From the NCBI GenBank assembly GCA_900754255.1, contig CAAECI010000017.1:1-6606 (forward strand): a stretch of DNA of 6,606 nt, given 5' to 3'. The notes below the pieces were generated by a model. The model ran no database searches and had not been told where the DNA came from. It saw only the letters and a program-made list of their open reading frames with translations. This document shows positions 1 to 6,402 of this stretch, piece by piece; the first letter of the stretch is position 1; every line of letters begins with the position of its first letter. Source of the DNA: an uncultured Succinivibrio sp. Its GTDB lineage: Bacteria > Pseudomonadota > Gammaproteobacteria > Enterobacterales > Succinivibrionaceae. Position numbers and translations under genes: made by a program.

Positions 1-85
1 CTTTATGTGGATATCCCAACTTGGGGGTAGGTAAAAAAAACAGAGTATGAAATACTACATACGTACTCTGTTATCCCAATTTAGA
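1..85. repeat. Left copy of terminal inverted repeat
   Basis: Positions 2-85 are the reverse complement of 6524-6606. The match is perfect except for one base: the poly-A run at 33-40 has eight A where the other copy has seven. After position 85 the copies diverge (one mismatch, a few shared T, then nothing). Inside the repeat TATCCCAA occurs twice (12-19 and 72-79). These bracket a 9 bp hairpin stem (39-47 with 64-72) and the A-run. The outer end reaches the window edge, so the full element probably continues outside. It could be the end of an insertion sequence or a dispersed intergenic repeat; no transposase is visible, so the family cannot be named. Confidence 0.9.
33..72 (-). terminator. 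Terminator-like hairpin in left repeat, downstream of motX
   Basis: Read on the minus strand, AACAGAGTA (72-64) pairs with TACTCTGTT (47-39) around a 16-base loop, and the run of T made by A33-40 follows at once. This is the layout of an intrinsic terminator, although the stem is AT-rich and only moderately stable. It lies about 100 bp past the motX stop codon and is the only terminator candidate for motX in the window. It belongs to the repeat, so any termination of motX would be supplied by the repeat. Confidence 0.55.
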
Positions 86-173
86 ATTTTTAAGATCATT
101 CATCACAAATTTTTTGAGTTCGTATATATTCACGCAAGGTAAATACGGCTACAACCTCTGATACTTGGTGCCG

Positions 174-905
174 TCAGTAATCGTATGAAATCTGTCGGTT
201 TCTGGCTGCAATGTGCGGAGGCAGGCGCTTTTGCAATTCCTTTTCCAGATAATTCTTTTTCATCTGCAAATATTCATCCCGAAAGAAAGAATGGTACAGC
301 CAACTGAAGGCCTCTGCATACATGGACGGTGCGCCGTAGCCGCGTACCAGCATGTCGGCCCAGCCCAAACGTCCGTTTTTGGAGCCCAAAACCGCCGAGG
401 TATGCATATAACGCTCTGAAAGAGTCTTGTTTTTCGGAACTAAAAAACCGTTTTCATAATAAAAGGACAAACGCTCAAGAGCCGGAGCATAGGCATTGTC
501 CGCTGCTCTTCTGATATAGCTAAGACCCAGCTGCTCGTCCTTTACCACGCAAACCCCGTTTATAAGCATATCGCCCCAGGCGAACATAAAGGCCGGAAGC
601 TTGATGATACGAGCGCGATCCTCAATATCGGGGGTGAACTGACAGCGATCCTTATCTCGCACCACCGCAAACAGTCTGTTTTCCTCGATGTAACCGTTAA
701 GAAGTCGCGGAGAATAAACCTCCTGACTCATCTCCTCATTTTCCGCTGTTGAAAGCTTTCCTGATTTAGCCATGGCATCCACATCATTTTTAACAGCCAA
801 GGCTCTGGAGGAGGTAACGGGATCATAAGAGACGCTTTGCAGGGCATAGGCCGGAACGCAGTACAACAAAACGAGTAAGGCGGATCTAATAAAAAATCGA
901 TACAT
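174..905 (-). CDS. motX: Sodium-driven polar flagellar motor protein MotX (Sel1-like repeats)
   Basis: Periplasmic protein that, with MotY, forms the ring needed for assembly and function of sodium-driven stators (PomA/PomB type) in polar flagella. The ATG at 905 gives 243 residues. It is chosen because AAAGGAG (917-911) lies 5 bases upstream and because translation then starts with a signal peptide: basic start, hydrophobic residues 9-17, likely cleavage after Ala-Tyr-Ala (19-21). A TTG 48 bases further upstream would bury that signal. Three degenerate Sel1-like repeats span about 105-139, 141-177 and 178-211. Residues LPAFMFAWGDML followed by NGVCV, and later GYGAPSMYAEAFSWLYHS, match my recollection of Vibrio MotX. 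The mature protein has two cysteines, Cys88 (KDRCQF) and Cys119 (GVCV), at the positions of the conserved MotX pair. The stretch between the signal peptide and the conserved core (about 22-65) is longer than in Vibrio MotX, which is about 211 residues in total. motX is commonly unlinked to other flagellar genes. A generic Sel1 protein is the alternative; the sigma-28 promoter upstream argues for MotX. Confidence 0.8.
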   Translation of the reverse strand: MYRFFIRSALLVLLYCVPAYALQSVSYDPVTSSRALAVKNDVDAMAKSGKLSTAENEEMSQEVYSPRLLNGYIEENRLFAVVRDKDRCQFTPDIEDRARIIKLPAFMFAWGDMLINGVCVVKDEQLGLSYIRRAADNAYAPALERLSFYYENGFLVPKNKTLSERYMHTSAVLGSKNGRLGWADMLVRGYGAPSMYAEAFSWLYHSFFRDEYLQMKKNYLEKELQKRLPPHIAARNRQISYDY

Positions 906-910
906 ATCCG

Positions 911-917
911 CTCCTTT
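911..917 (-). promoter_or_regulatory. Ribosome binding site that fixes the motX start
   Basis: AAAGGAG on the minus strand, 5 bases before the ATG at 905. Its strength and spacing favour this ATG over the in-frame TTG at 953, which would also prevent a normal signal peptide. Confidence 0.8.
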
Positions 918-961
918 ATCAATAAAACCTGAAAGACGGCCGAGCACAGTCAACCATGTGT

Positions 962-987
962 CTGAGCAGATGCTTTTTTGCGCTCAG
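962..987 (-). other. Hairpin in the motX 5' leader
   Basis: CTGAGC (987-982 on the minus strand) pairs perfectly with GCTCAG (967-962) around a 14-base loop containing six A. It lies just downstream of the predicted start of transcription and about 57 bases before the motX ATG, so it would be the first structure in a leader of roughly 100 bases. No T-run follows, so it is not a terminator. A role is unproven. Confidence 0.45.
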
Positions 988-1009
988 GATCATTACGTTT
1001 GTGATCTCA

Positions 1010-1036
1010 TTATCGGACGAATACGCCTTTTTTTTA
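1010..1036 (-). promoter_or_regulatory. Sigma-28 (FliA) promoter of motX
   Basis: On the minus strand TAAA (1036-1033) is followed by 15 bases and then TCCGATAA (1017-1010). The FliA consensus is TAAAGTTT-N11-GCCGATAA, so the -35 core and the spacing are exact and seven of eight -10 bases match. Transcription would start near 1003, leaving about a 98-base leader before the motX ATG. There is no flagellar gene here other than motX for it to serve, and it points directly at motX. Confidence 0.8.
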
Positions 1037-1057
1037 GCAAAAGCACATATGTGTAAA

Positions 1058-1095
1058 CAAAAAGGCCTCCGATTTTGCCTCGAAGACCTTTTTTT
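1058..1095 (-). terminator. Intrinsic terminator of mdh, bidirectional
   Basis: The minus-strand RNA forms a 10 bp stem, AGGUCUUCGA (1089-1080) with UCGGAGGCCU (1072-1063), containing two G-U pairs and closed by a 7-base loop. A T-run follows (complement of A 1059-1063), and an A-run precedes the stem (complement of T 1089-1095). It starts about 30 bases after the mdh stop codon. The flanking A and T runs make it a terminator in both directions. It separates the mdh transcript from the motX promoter. Confidence 0.85.
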
Positions 1096-1097
1096 AA

Positions 1098-1117
1098 GCC
1101 TAAATCAGTTTTTAGGC
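1098..1117 (-). other. Hairpin between the mdh stop and its terminator
   Basis: GCCTAAA (1117-1111 on the minus strand) pairs perfectly with TTTAGGC (1104-1098) around a 6-base loop, 4 bases after the mdh stop codon. It is followed by TT and a run of A rather than T, so it is not a terminator itself. It could protect the 3' end of the mRNA; that is inference. Confidence 0.5.
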
Positions 1118-1121
1118 GAAA

Positions 1122-2096
1122 TTATTTGTTTTCAGCAGCCCACTGCTTGCCGAACTCGATACCCTTGTCGATATTCTTCTTGAGGGTATCGGTAGCACCG
1201 TCGATGAGCTTCTGCTCATAGTCGGAGACCTTACCGAAATCGATGGTCTTCTCCCAGCCGTTCTTACCGAAGAGTACGCGCTGAGCGAAGAACTGACCGT
1301 ACTTGGAACCGCCCTCAACATAGGCATTCTCGGTTACACCGTTGTGGCCCTCGAGACCCTCGACGATCTTAAGAGCAAAGCGTGCACCGGCAGCAGCCAT
1401 GGACAAGGTGGCAGAGCCTGCACCGGCCTTGGCCTCAACGACCTCGGTACCGGCATTCTGAATACGATCGGTCAGAGCCTCGATGCGCTCCTGAGACAGA
1501 GCATCGTAGCCCAAGGTCTTGGAGAGCAAGGGGATGATGGTCACGCCGCTGTGACCGCCGATGACGTTGATACGAATATCTTTCTTGGAAAGACCGTATT
1601 CTTCACCCAAGAAGGTCTCGGAACGCAGAGTATCAAGTACGGAAACGCCGAATAAGCGGTGAGCGTCATATACGCCACGGGCCTTCAGAACCTCAGCAGC
1701 GATGGGTACGGTGGAGTTCACGGGGTTGGTGATGATGGCGATGCAAGCCTTAGGAGCAGCCTTGGCAACGTTATTGACCAAGGAGGCAATGATGGAGGCA
1801 TTGATCTTGAACAAATCGTCACGAGTCATGCCGGGCTTACGGGCAACACCTGCGGAGATAACCACTACGTCGGCATCCTTAACGCATTCCTGAACGGGAG
1901 CGGGATCGGCAGGAGCACCGGTGAAACCGTCAACAACCACATCAGTAGGGATATGGCTCAAATCCTTGGCAACGCCGGGGGTGAACGGAGCCACGTCATA
2001 GAGGCTCAGGTGAGAACCTGCAGGAAGATTGGTCTTGAGGATTAAAGAAAGAGGCTGACCGATACCGCCGGCAGCACCTAAAACTGCAACTTTCAT
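1122..2096 (-). CDS. mdh: Malate dehydrogenase (NAD-dependent)
   Basis: Cytoplasmic enzyme that interconverts malate and oxaloacetate with NAD; in anaerobes it often runs toward malate, feeding fumarate reduction to succinate. 324 residues against 312 in E. coli, with about 5 extra residues near 60-70 and a C-terminal tail ending WAAENK. The N-terminal Rossmann fold has GAAGGIG at 7-13 and the acidic cofactor residue Asp34. Substrate arginines are Arg86 and Arg92 in ARKPGMTRDD, where Arg86 marks malate rather than lactate specificity, and Arg158. Asn124 lies in ITNPVN. The catalytic pair is Asp155 and His182 (GGHSG), matching E. coli Asp150 and His177 with a constant offset of 5. The ATG at 2096 has AGGAG (2107-2103) six bases upstream. 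It follows acnB by 130 bp, has its own extended -10 promoter, and ends at a strong terminator. The gene is intact. Confidence 0.97.
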   Translation of the reverse strand: MKVAVLGAAGGIGQPLSLILKTNLPAGSHLSLYDVAPFTPGVAKDLSHIPTDVVVDGFTGAPADPAPVQECVKDADVVVISAGVARKPGMTRDDLFKINASIIASLVNNVAKAAPKACIAIITNPVNSTVPIAAEVLKARGVYDAHRLFGVSVLDTLRSETFLGEEYGLSKKDIRINVIGGHSGVTIIPLLSKTLGYDALSQERIEALTDRIQNAGTEVVEAKAGAGSATLSMAAAGARFALKIVEGLEGHNGVTENAYVEGGSKYGQFFAQRVLFGKNGWEKTIDFGKVSDYEQKLIDGATDTLKKNIDKGIEFGKQWAAENK

Positions 2097-2124
2097 GAGT
2101 TACTCCTATCAATGAAAAATCTTA

Positions 2125-2162
2125 TGAGAGCAAGAAACGCAGACGACATAACATCGCTCTCA
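2125..2162 (-). other. Hairpin in the mdh 5' leader
   Basis: TGAGAGC (2162-2156 on the minus strand) can pair with GCTCTCA (2131-2125) across a 24-base loop. It lies wholly in the predicted mdh leader, between the -10 element and the ribosome binding site at 2107-2103, and leaves that site unpaired. With a large loop and a 7 bp stem it could stabilise the mRNA or be chance. Confidence 0.35.
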
Positions 2163-2184
2163 ATTACATTTTTTAATCTTAGGC

Positions 2185-2193
2185 ATTATAGCA
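2185..2193 (-). promoter_or_regulatory. Extended -10 promoter of mdh
   Basis: TGCTATAAT on the minus strand (2193-2185) is a perfect TGN-TATAAT extended -10. There is no good -35 at 16-18 bp, which is common for extended -10 promoters. Transcription would start near 2178, about 80 bases before the mdh ATG and about 50 bases past the acnB stop codon. It gives mdh expression independent of acnB. Confidence 0.65.
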
Positions 2194-2226
2194 AAAGTGC
2201 CGTGATGCATTTGCGAAAATATAGCG

Positions 2227-4797
2227 TTATTCTTTTACGGATCCTTCGTCGGCAAAATCGAGCAGAGAATAAAGCTCGTCCTCCTTACCGGACAGAACTG
2301 CGGTCTTTGCAAAGTATTCTTCCGCCGTAGGCAGACGACCCAATAAGGCACTTACCGCCGCAAGCTCGGCCGAACCCAAATAGCAATCGGCACCGTCCCC
2401 CAAGCGGTTGGGGAAATTGCGGGTGGAGGTGGAGATCACCGTGGAATGGGGTCTGACGCGGGCCTGATTTCCCATGCACAATGAGCAGCCGGGAATTTCC
2501 ACGCGCGCTCCGGCCTTACCTAAAACCGACATCAAACCTTCCTCGGTCAGCTCGGCACGATCCATCCTGGTAGGAGGAGTCATCCACAGACGTACCGGAA
2601 CCTCTCCCGTATTTTGCTTTAGGATCTCGGCGGCGGCACGGTAATGACCGATGTTGGTCATACATGATCCTATGAATACCTCGTCGATGTGCGTTCCGGA
2701 TGCCTCCGACAGAAGCTTGGCATCGTCGGGATCATTAGGACAGCAGATCACAGGCTCGGTAATATCCTCGCAATTGATTTCAAGCACGGCCGCATACTTA
2801 CAATCAGGATCGGCCTCGATAAGCTCGGGGTTCTTAAGCCATTGCTCCATTGCCTCGGCGCGCTTGAGCAAGGCCTCCTTAGTCTCATAGCCCTCTTTGG
2901 CCAGATCACGCAGGAAGGCTATATTGGACTTTAGGTAGGTGCTTACGCTTTCTCTGGAAAGACGAACCGAGCAGGCGGCGGCACTGCGCTCGGCCGAGGC
3001 ATCGGCCAACTCAAAGGCATGCTCCACGCTTAAATCCTCAAGCCCTTCTATTTCCAAGATCCGCCCCGAGAATTCGTTGATCTTGTTCTGCTTGGGAACG
3101 GTAAGCAGGCCCTTCTTAATGGCAAAGTAAGGAATAGCATGTACTAAATCTCTAAGAGTAATGCCGGGACGACGTTTACCCTTAAATCTCACCAGCACCG
3201 ACTCTGGCATATCCAAAGGCATGGTTCCGGTAGCGGCGGCAAAGGCCACCAGGCCCGATCCTGCGGGAAATGAGATCCCTAAAGGCATACGGGTATGAGA
3301 ATCGCCGCCGGTACCTACGGTATCGGGCAGACACATACGGTTAAGCCAGGTATGGATAACCCCGTCCCCGGGCTTTAAGGCCACGCCGCCGCGTGATGTC
3401 ATGAATTTGGGCAAAGTATGGTGGGTTTTAATATCTACGCACTTAGGATAGGCGGCGGTATGACAGAAGGACTGCATGACAAGCGGACACTGGAATTTAA
3501 GACAGGCCAGATCCGACAACTCGTCGCGGGTCATGGGGCCGGTAGTATCCTGAGATCCTACGGTTGCGATCTTAACCTCGCAGTACTGTCCGGGGCGTAC
3601 CCCTTCAAGACCGCAGGCACGTCCTACGATCTTCTGCGCTCTGGTAAAACCGCCCTCGCCCTTAACCGCATCGCTCTTTACAAAAACGCCGCTTTCCGTA
3701 AGTCCGAGGAAAGCACGGGCTTTATTGGTCAGAGCCTTGCCTATGATGAGATTGATGCGACCTCCCGCTCTGACCTCATCCAAAAGCGTCTCGGTCTTAA
3801 GCTTAAAGCGGCTTAATACCTCGCCGCTTTCGTGGGCGGTAACGGTACCGTCATATACGTTAAGATCGACGATGTCGCCGCAATTGAGCTTGGAAACGTC
3901 GCACTCAACGGGCAAGGCGCCCGAATCCTCAAGCGTGGTATAGAAAATGGGGGCGATCTTGCCTCCGACCACAAAGCCGCCCTCGCGCTTGTTGGGAACT
4001 CCGCTGATATCACGACCTATATGCCAGATCAGGGAGTTGGCCGCACTCTTTCGCGAAGAGCCGGTACCGACCACGTCGCCTGCAAAGAGCAAGGGATAGC
4101 CCTTTGCCTTTAAGGAATCGATGAGCTTCAGAGGTCCCGTAACTCCCTCCTCATCAGCCTTGAGATCGGGACGGGAATTTTTAAACATGGCACGGGCATG
4201 CAGAGGAATATCGGGGCGGGACCAGGCATCGGGAGCGGGGGAGAAATCATCGGTATTGATCTCACCTGCGACCTTAAATACGGTCAGGGTAATGTGCCCG
4301 TCCAAAAGAGGTCTTTGCTTAAACCATGTGGCCTCGGCCCAATCGTTCATGAGTGCGACGGCTGCATTGTTGCCTTCGCGGCAAAGTTGCGCCACCTCGT
4401 CAAAGGCATCATAAACCATGAGCGTCGAGGCCAGAGCCTTACGGGCCTCCTCAGCCAGTTCCTCATTTGCAAGCAGAACGACAAGATAGGAGGTGTTGTA
4501 GCCGCCCTTCATTCCGCCTAAAAGCTCTACGGCCTTCTTAGGAGTGATCACGGGGCTTTGTACCAATCCCGTCGCCACGGAGTTTAAAAAAGCGGCCTTT
4601 ACGGCAGAGGAGGCATCCACTCCGGGATTTACCCTGTTGCTTATAAGATCAAGCAGGATCTCTTCACTGCCTGCGGGGGGATTTTGCAAAAGCGCGCAAA
4701 GCTCATCGGTTTCCGCTTCATCAAGAGCAAGAGGAACTATGCCCGTTTTTTCGCGTACCGCCTTTTTTGCAAAATAACTCTCAAGCCAGCCTGTCAT
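2227..4797 (-). CDS. acnB: Aconitate hydratase B (bifunctional aconitase/2-methylisocitrate dehydratase)
   Basis: TCA-cycle [4Fe-4S] enzyme that isomerises citrate to isocitrate through cis-aconitate; in E. coli AcnB also handles 2-methylisocitrate. The ATG at 4797 gives 856 residues against 865 in E. coli. It is preferred over an in-frame TTG at 4839 because AAGGGAG (4811-4805) lies 7 bases upstream, the E. coli protein starts at the equivalent point, and the longer form would overlap ampD. The AcnB-specific order is seen: N-terminal HEAT-like domain (about 1-160, with NPPAG and LLDLISNRV), swivel domain (about 165-370, with GTGSSRKSA at 244-252), then the catalytic domains. Cluster ligands are Cys712 (FIGSCMTNIGH) and Cys771 and Cys774 (PGCSLCMG), two above E. 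coli Cys710, 769 and 772. DSHTR (499-503) and STSTRNFPNR (789-798) supply active-site residues. The C-terminus is slightly shorter than in E. coli. It follows ampD by 23 bp, so it is probably co-transcribed with it; no intrinsic terminator follows it. Confidence 0.97.
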   Translation of the reverse strand: MTGWLESYFAKKAVREKTGIVPLALDEAETDELCALLQNPPAGSEEILLDLISNRVNPGVDASSAVKAAFLNSVATGLVQSPVITPKKAVELLGGMKGGYNTSYLVVLLANEELAEEARKALASTLMVYDAFDEVAQLCREGNNAAVALMNDWAEATWFKQRPLLDGHITLTVFKVAGEINTDDFSPAPDAWSRPDIPLHARAMFKNSRPDLKADEEGVTGPLKLIDSLKAKGYPLLFAGDVVGTGSSRKSAANSLIWHIGRDISGVPNKREGGFVVGGKIAPIFYTTLEDSGALPVECDVSKLNCGDIVDLNVYDGTVTAHESGEVLSRFKLKTETLLDEVRAGGRINLIIGKALTNKARAFLGLTESGVFVKSDAVKGEGGFTRAQKIVGRACGLEGVRPGQYCEVKIATVGSQDTTGPMTRDELSDLACLKFQCPLVMQSFCHTAAYPKCVDIKTHHTLPKFMTSRGGVALKPGDGVIHTWLNRMCLPDTVGTGGDSHTRMPLGISFPAGSGLVAFAAATGTMPLDMPESVLVRFKGKRRPGITLRDLVHAIPYFAIKKGLLTVPKQNKINEFSGRILEIEGLEDLSVEHAFELADASAERSAAACSVRLSRESVSTYLKSNIAFLRDLAKEGYETKEALLKRAEAMEQWLKNPELIEADPDCKYAAVLEINCEDITEPVICCPNDPDDAKLLSEASGTHIDEVFIGSCMTNIGHYRAAAEILKQNTGEVPVRLWMTPPTRMDRAELTEEGLMSVLGKAGARVEIPGCSLCMGNQARVRPHSTVISTSTRNFPNRLGDGADCYLGSAELAAVSALLGRLPTAEEYFAKTAVLSGKEDELYSLLDFADEGSVKE

Positions 4798-4804
4798 ACT
4801 TAGA

Positions 4805-4811
4805 CTCCCTT
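4805..4811 (-). promoter_or_regulatory. Ribosome binding site that fixes the acnB start
   Basis: AAGGGAG on the minus strand, 7 bases before the ATG at 4797, lying in the 23 bp gap after ampD. It supports the shorter of the two possible acnB starts. Confidence 0.75.
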
Positions 4812-4820
4812 TTTTAATTT

Positions 4821-5354
4821 TTAACGATAGCGTGACCAATTGAAGAAAGGCCCCGGATCCTCTTTACGAAGAGGAGCCACCTCATTGTGTCCCGCAATAT
4901 GGTTCCCGATCTCGGGATATGTTGATCTCAAGGCCCCGACACATGCGTCCAGAGCCGTATATTGCTCATTAGTGTAGGCACAATAGGAGCAGCCCTCAAG
5001 CTCGATGCCTACAGAGTAGTCATTGCACTCTTTATGACCGTGATATTCGGAACGCCCCGCATGCCAGGCCCTGTCATCAAAAGAAACATATTGAGTGATC
5101 TCTCCCCTGCGGTTTATGAAAAGATGACTTGAGCATTCAAGTGCGGACAAGCCCTTGAACGAAGGATGCGCGCTCTCCTTAAGCGTGCCCGTAAAGAGCT
5201 CGTCGACATAATTACCGCCGAAGCAATTGGGAGGCAGGGAAATATAGTGAATGACGATCAGAGAAACGACCGCGCCCTGCGGCCTTGCGTTAAAGCGTGA
5301 TGTAGGGAGCCGTCTTACTCCCTGCATCCATCCGTTCTTAATAACAAACTTCAA
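4821..5354 (-). CDS. ampD: 1,6-anhydro-N-acetylmuramyl-L-alanine amidase AmpD, TTG start
   Basis: Cytoplasmic zinc amidase of peptidoglycan recycling. It cuts the peptide from 1,6-anhydroMurNAc-peptides and so keeps the inducer of AmpR-type beta-lactamase genes low. 177 residues against 183 in E. coli, with no signal peptide, as expected for AmpD. One amidase_2 domain fills the protein. Zinc ligands are His36 (VIHYISLPP), His156 and Asp166 (GHNEVAPLRKEDPGP). Glu118 (GIELEG) and Lys164 match catalytic E. coli Glu116 and Lys162; all are offset by two. FGGNYVDELFTGTL and DRAWHAG are family signatures. The start is a TTG at 5354, 3 bp after the lpxC stop, with only a weak AGG 8 bases upstream. 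The next in-frame ATG (codon 10) would cut into the conserved NGW-QG-RR start. This suggests translation coupled to lpxC. No ampE or ampC follows. Confidence 0.95.
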   Translation of the reverse strand: MKFVIKNGWMQGVRRLPTSRFNARPQGAVVSLIVIHYISLPPNCFGGNYVDELFTGTLKESAHPSFKGLSALECSSHLFINRRGEITQYVSFDDRAWHAGRSEYHGHKECNDYSVGIELEGCSYCAYTNEQYTALDACVGALRSTYPEIGNHIAGHNEVAPLRKEDPGPFFNWSRYR

Positions 5355-5357
5355 GAA

Positions 5358-6290
5358 CTAAGCCTGAATTGCCTGCAAGGTGCCCTGAGGATTCAAGCAT
5401 TCGATAGCACCCTCGCCCGCATCCTCAAAGGTCACCACCTCATAGTTAAGCGGATTTGCAAGCAGTGCACGCAGTAATGCATTGTTTAAAGCATGTCCGG
5501 TCTTAAAGGCCCTGAAATTGCCCAAAATGCTACGGCCCGACATATAGAGATCACCGCAGGCATCCAGCATCTTATGCTTTACGAATTCATTGGGATAACG
5601 CAAGCCCTCGGGATTTACAACGCGATAATCATCGAGCACCACGGCATTTTCAAGCGATCCGCCCAAGGCCAGATGATGGGCGTGCATGTATTCTACATCC
5701 CGCATAAAACAGAAGGTGCGGGCTCTTGAAACCTGCTCGAGGAAATTACGTCCTGAAAATTCAAAGGAAAAATGCTGCAAAGCGCGATCCATAGCCGGAT
5801 GATCAAAATCAATGGTGAGATCCATATGGAAGCCGCCGTCGGAGGGAGTAAGCTCGGCCCACTTCTCATGATCCTCCACCCTTACCTTACGTGCAACCCG
5901 CAAAAATTCACGCGGAGCATTTAACTCGCGTATACCCGCATTCTCAAAAAGATAGAGAAAAGGCTGCGAGGAACCGTCCATCACCGGCAACTCGGGAGCA
6001 TTGACCTCAATCTTCAGATTGTCTATACCGAGGGCGCAAAGGGCTGCCGACAGATGCTCAACGGTGGAAATGCGTACGCCGTCCGGATTTACGAGCGCAG
6101 TACAAAGCTGTGTATCACGTACGTTGTCGGCTGCACATTTCATGCTTACCTTAGGCGACAAATCACCGCGTGTGTAAACTATCCCGGTACCGGCGGGCGC
6201 AGGCTCGAATACTGCGCTGACCTTGGCTCCGGAATGCAGTCCGATACCGGTAACCTTAATCTCTTTGGCCAAAGTGCGTTGCTTCACCAT
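5358..6290 (-). CDS. lpxC: UDP-3-O-acyl-N-acetylglucosamine deacetylase LpxC
   Basis: Cytoplasmic zinc deacetylase that removes the acetyl group from UDP-3-O-acyl-GlcNAc, the committed step of lipid A synthesis. 310 residues against 305 in E. coli. Both domains of the fold are complete. Zinc ligands are His79 (STVEHLSAAL), His239 and Asp243 (FVKHKMLDACGD). Glu78 and His266 (KTGHALNN) are the catalytic acid/base residues. EVNAPELPVMDGSS at 95-108 and SRARTF at 188-193 are family signatures. The ATG at 6290 has GAGG (6301-6298) 7 bases upstream. In many gammaproteobacteria lpxC follows ftsZ; here only 233 bp of non-coding sequence and then the right repeat lie upstream. The C-terminus (GTLQAIQA) is non-polar and ends in Ala, loosely like the E. 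coli tail recognised by FtsH, but the E. coli degron pattern is not clearly present. Confidence 0.97.
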   Translation of the reverse strand: MVKQRTLAKEIKVTGIGLHSGAKVSAVFEPAPAGTGIVYTRGDLSPKVSMKCAADNVRDTQLCTALVNPDGVRISTVEHLSAALCALGIDNLKIEVNAPELPVMDGSSQPFLYLFENAGIRELNAPREFLRVARKVRVEDHEKWAELTPSDGGFHMDLTIDFDHPAMDRALQHFSFEFSGRNFLEQVSRARTFCFMRDVEYMHAHHLALGGSLENAVVLDDYRVVNPEGLRYPNEFVKHKMLDACGDLYMSGRSILGNFRAFKTGHALNNALLRALLANPLNYEVVTFEDAGEGAIECLNPQGTLQAIQA

Positions 6291-6311
6291 GTTTTTGCCT
6301 CACAGTCCGCT

Positions 6312-6325
6312 GGGATATTTATCCC
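6312..6325 (-). other. Hairpin next to the lpxC ribosome binding site
   Basis: GGGATAAATATCCC on the minus strand (6325-6312) is a perfect inverted repeat: 5 bp stem with a 4-base loop, or 6 bp with 2. It ends about 10 bases before GAGG (6301-6298). There is no T-run, so it is not a terminator. Its position would allow it to affect ribosome access to lpxC; a DNA operator is also possible. No function is shown. Confidence 0.4.
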
Positions 6326-6402
6326 TAAGTACTTGAAATTGCAACCGCTTAAAAGTCCGCACGGCAACAACTGCCCTGTTACGAACATAACGATGTCTTG
6401 GG

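Noticed and set aside
174..905. Lipoprotein signal in the motX product (cysteine 16 in the signal region)
   Set aside because: The residue before the cysteine is tyrosine and the pattern is not a lipobox; a normal cleavage site after Ala-Tyr-Ala follows five residues later.
956..1183. Plus-strand reading frame of 75 codons
   Set aside because: It runs through the bidirectional terminator and the motX promoter and into the end of mdh on the opposite strand; no coding signal.
1659..2045. Plus-strand frame of 128 codons, glycine- and aspartate-rich
   Set aside because: It lies entirely opposite the conserved NAD-binding and catalytic part of mdh; its composition is a by-product of the mdh codons.
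2112..2330. Plus-strand frame of 72 codons over the mdh promoter region
   Set aside because: Covers the mdh leader and the end of acnB in antisense; no supporting signal.
3418..3816. Plus-strand frame of 132 codons within acnB
   Set aside because: Antisense to intact, conserved aconitase sequence; no start signal or recognisable protein.
4798..4870. Promoter for acnB made of TTGGTC and TAAAAA at the end of ampD
   Set aside because: The -35 is poor and transcription would start almost on the acnB ribosome binding site, leaving too short a leader; co-transcription with ampD is simpler.
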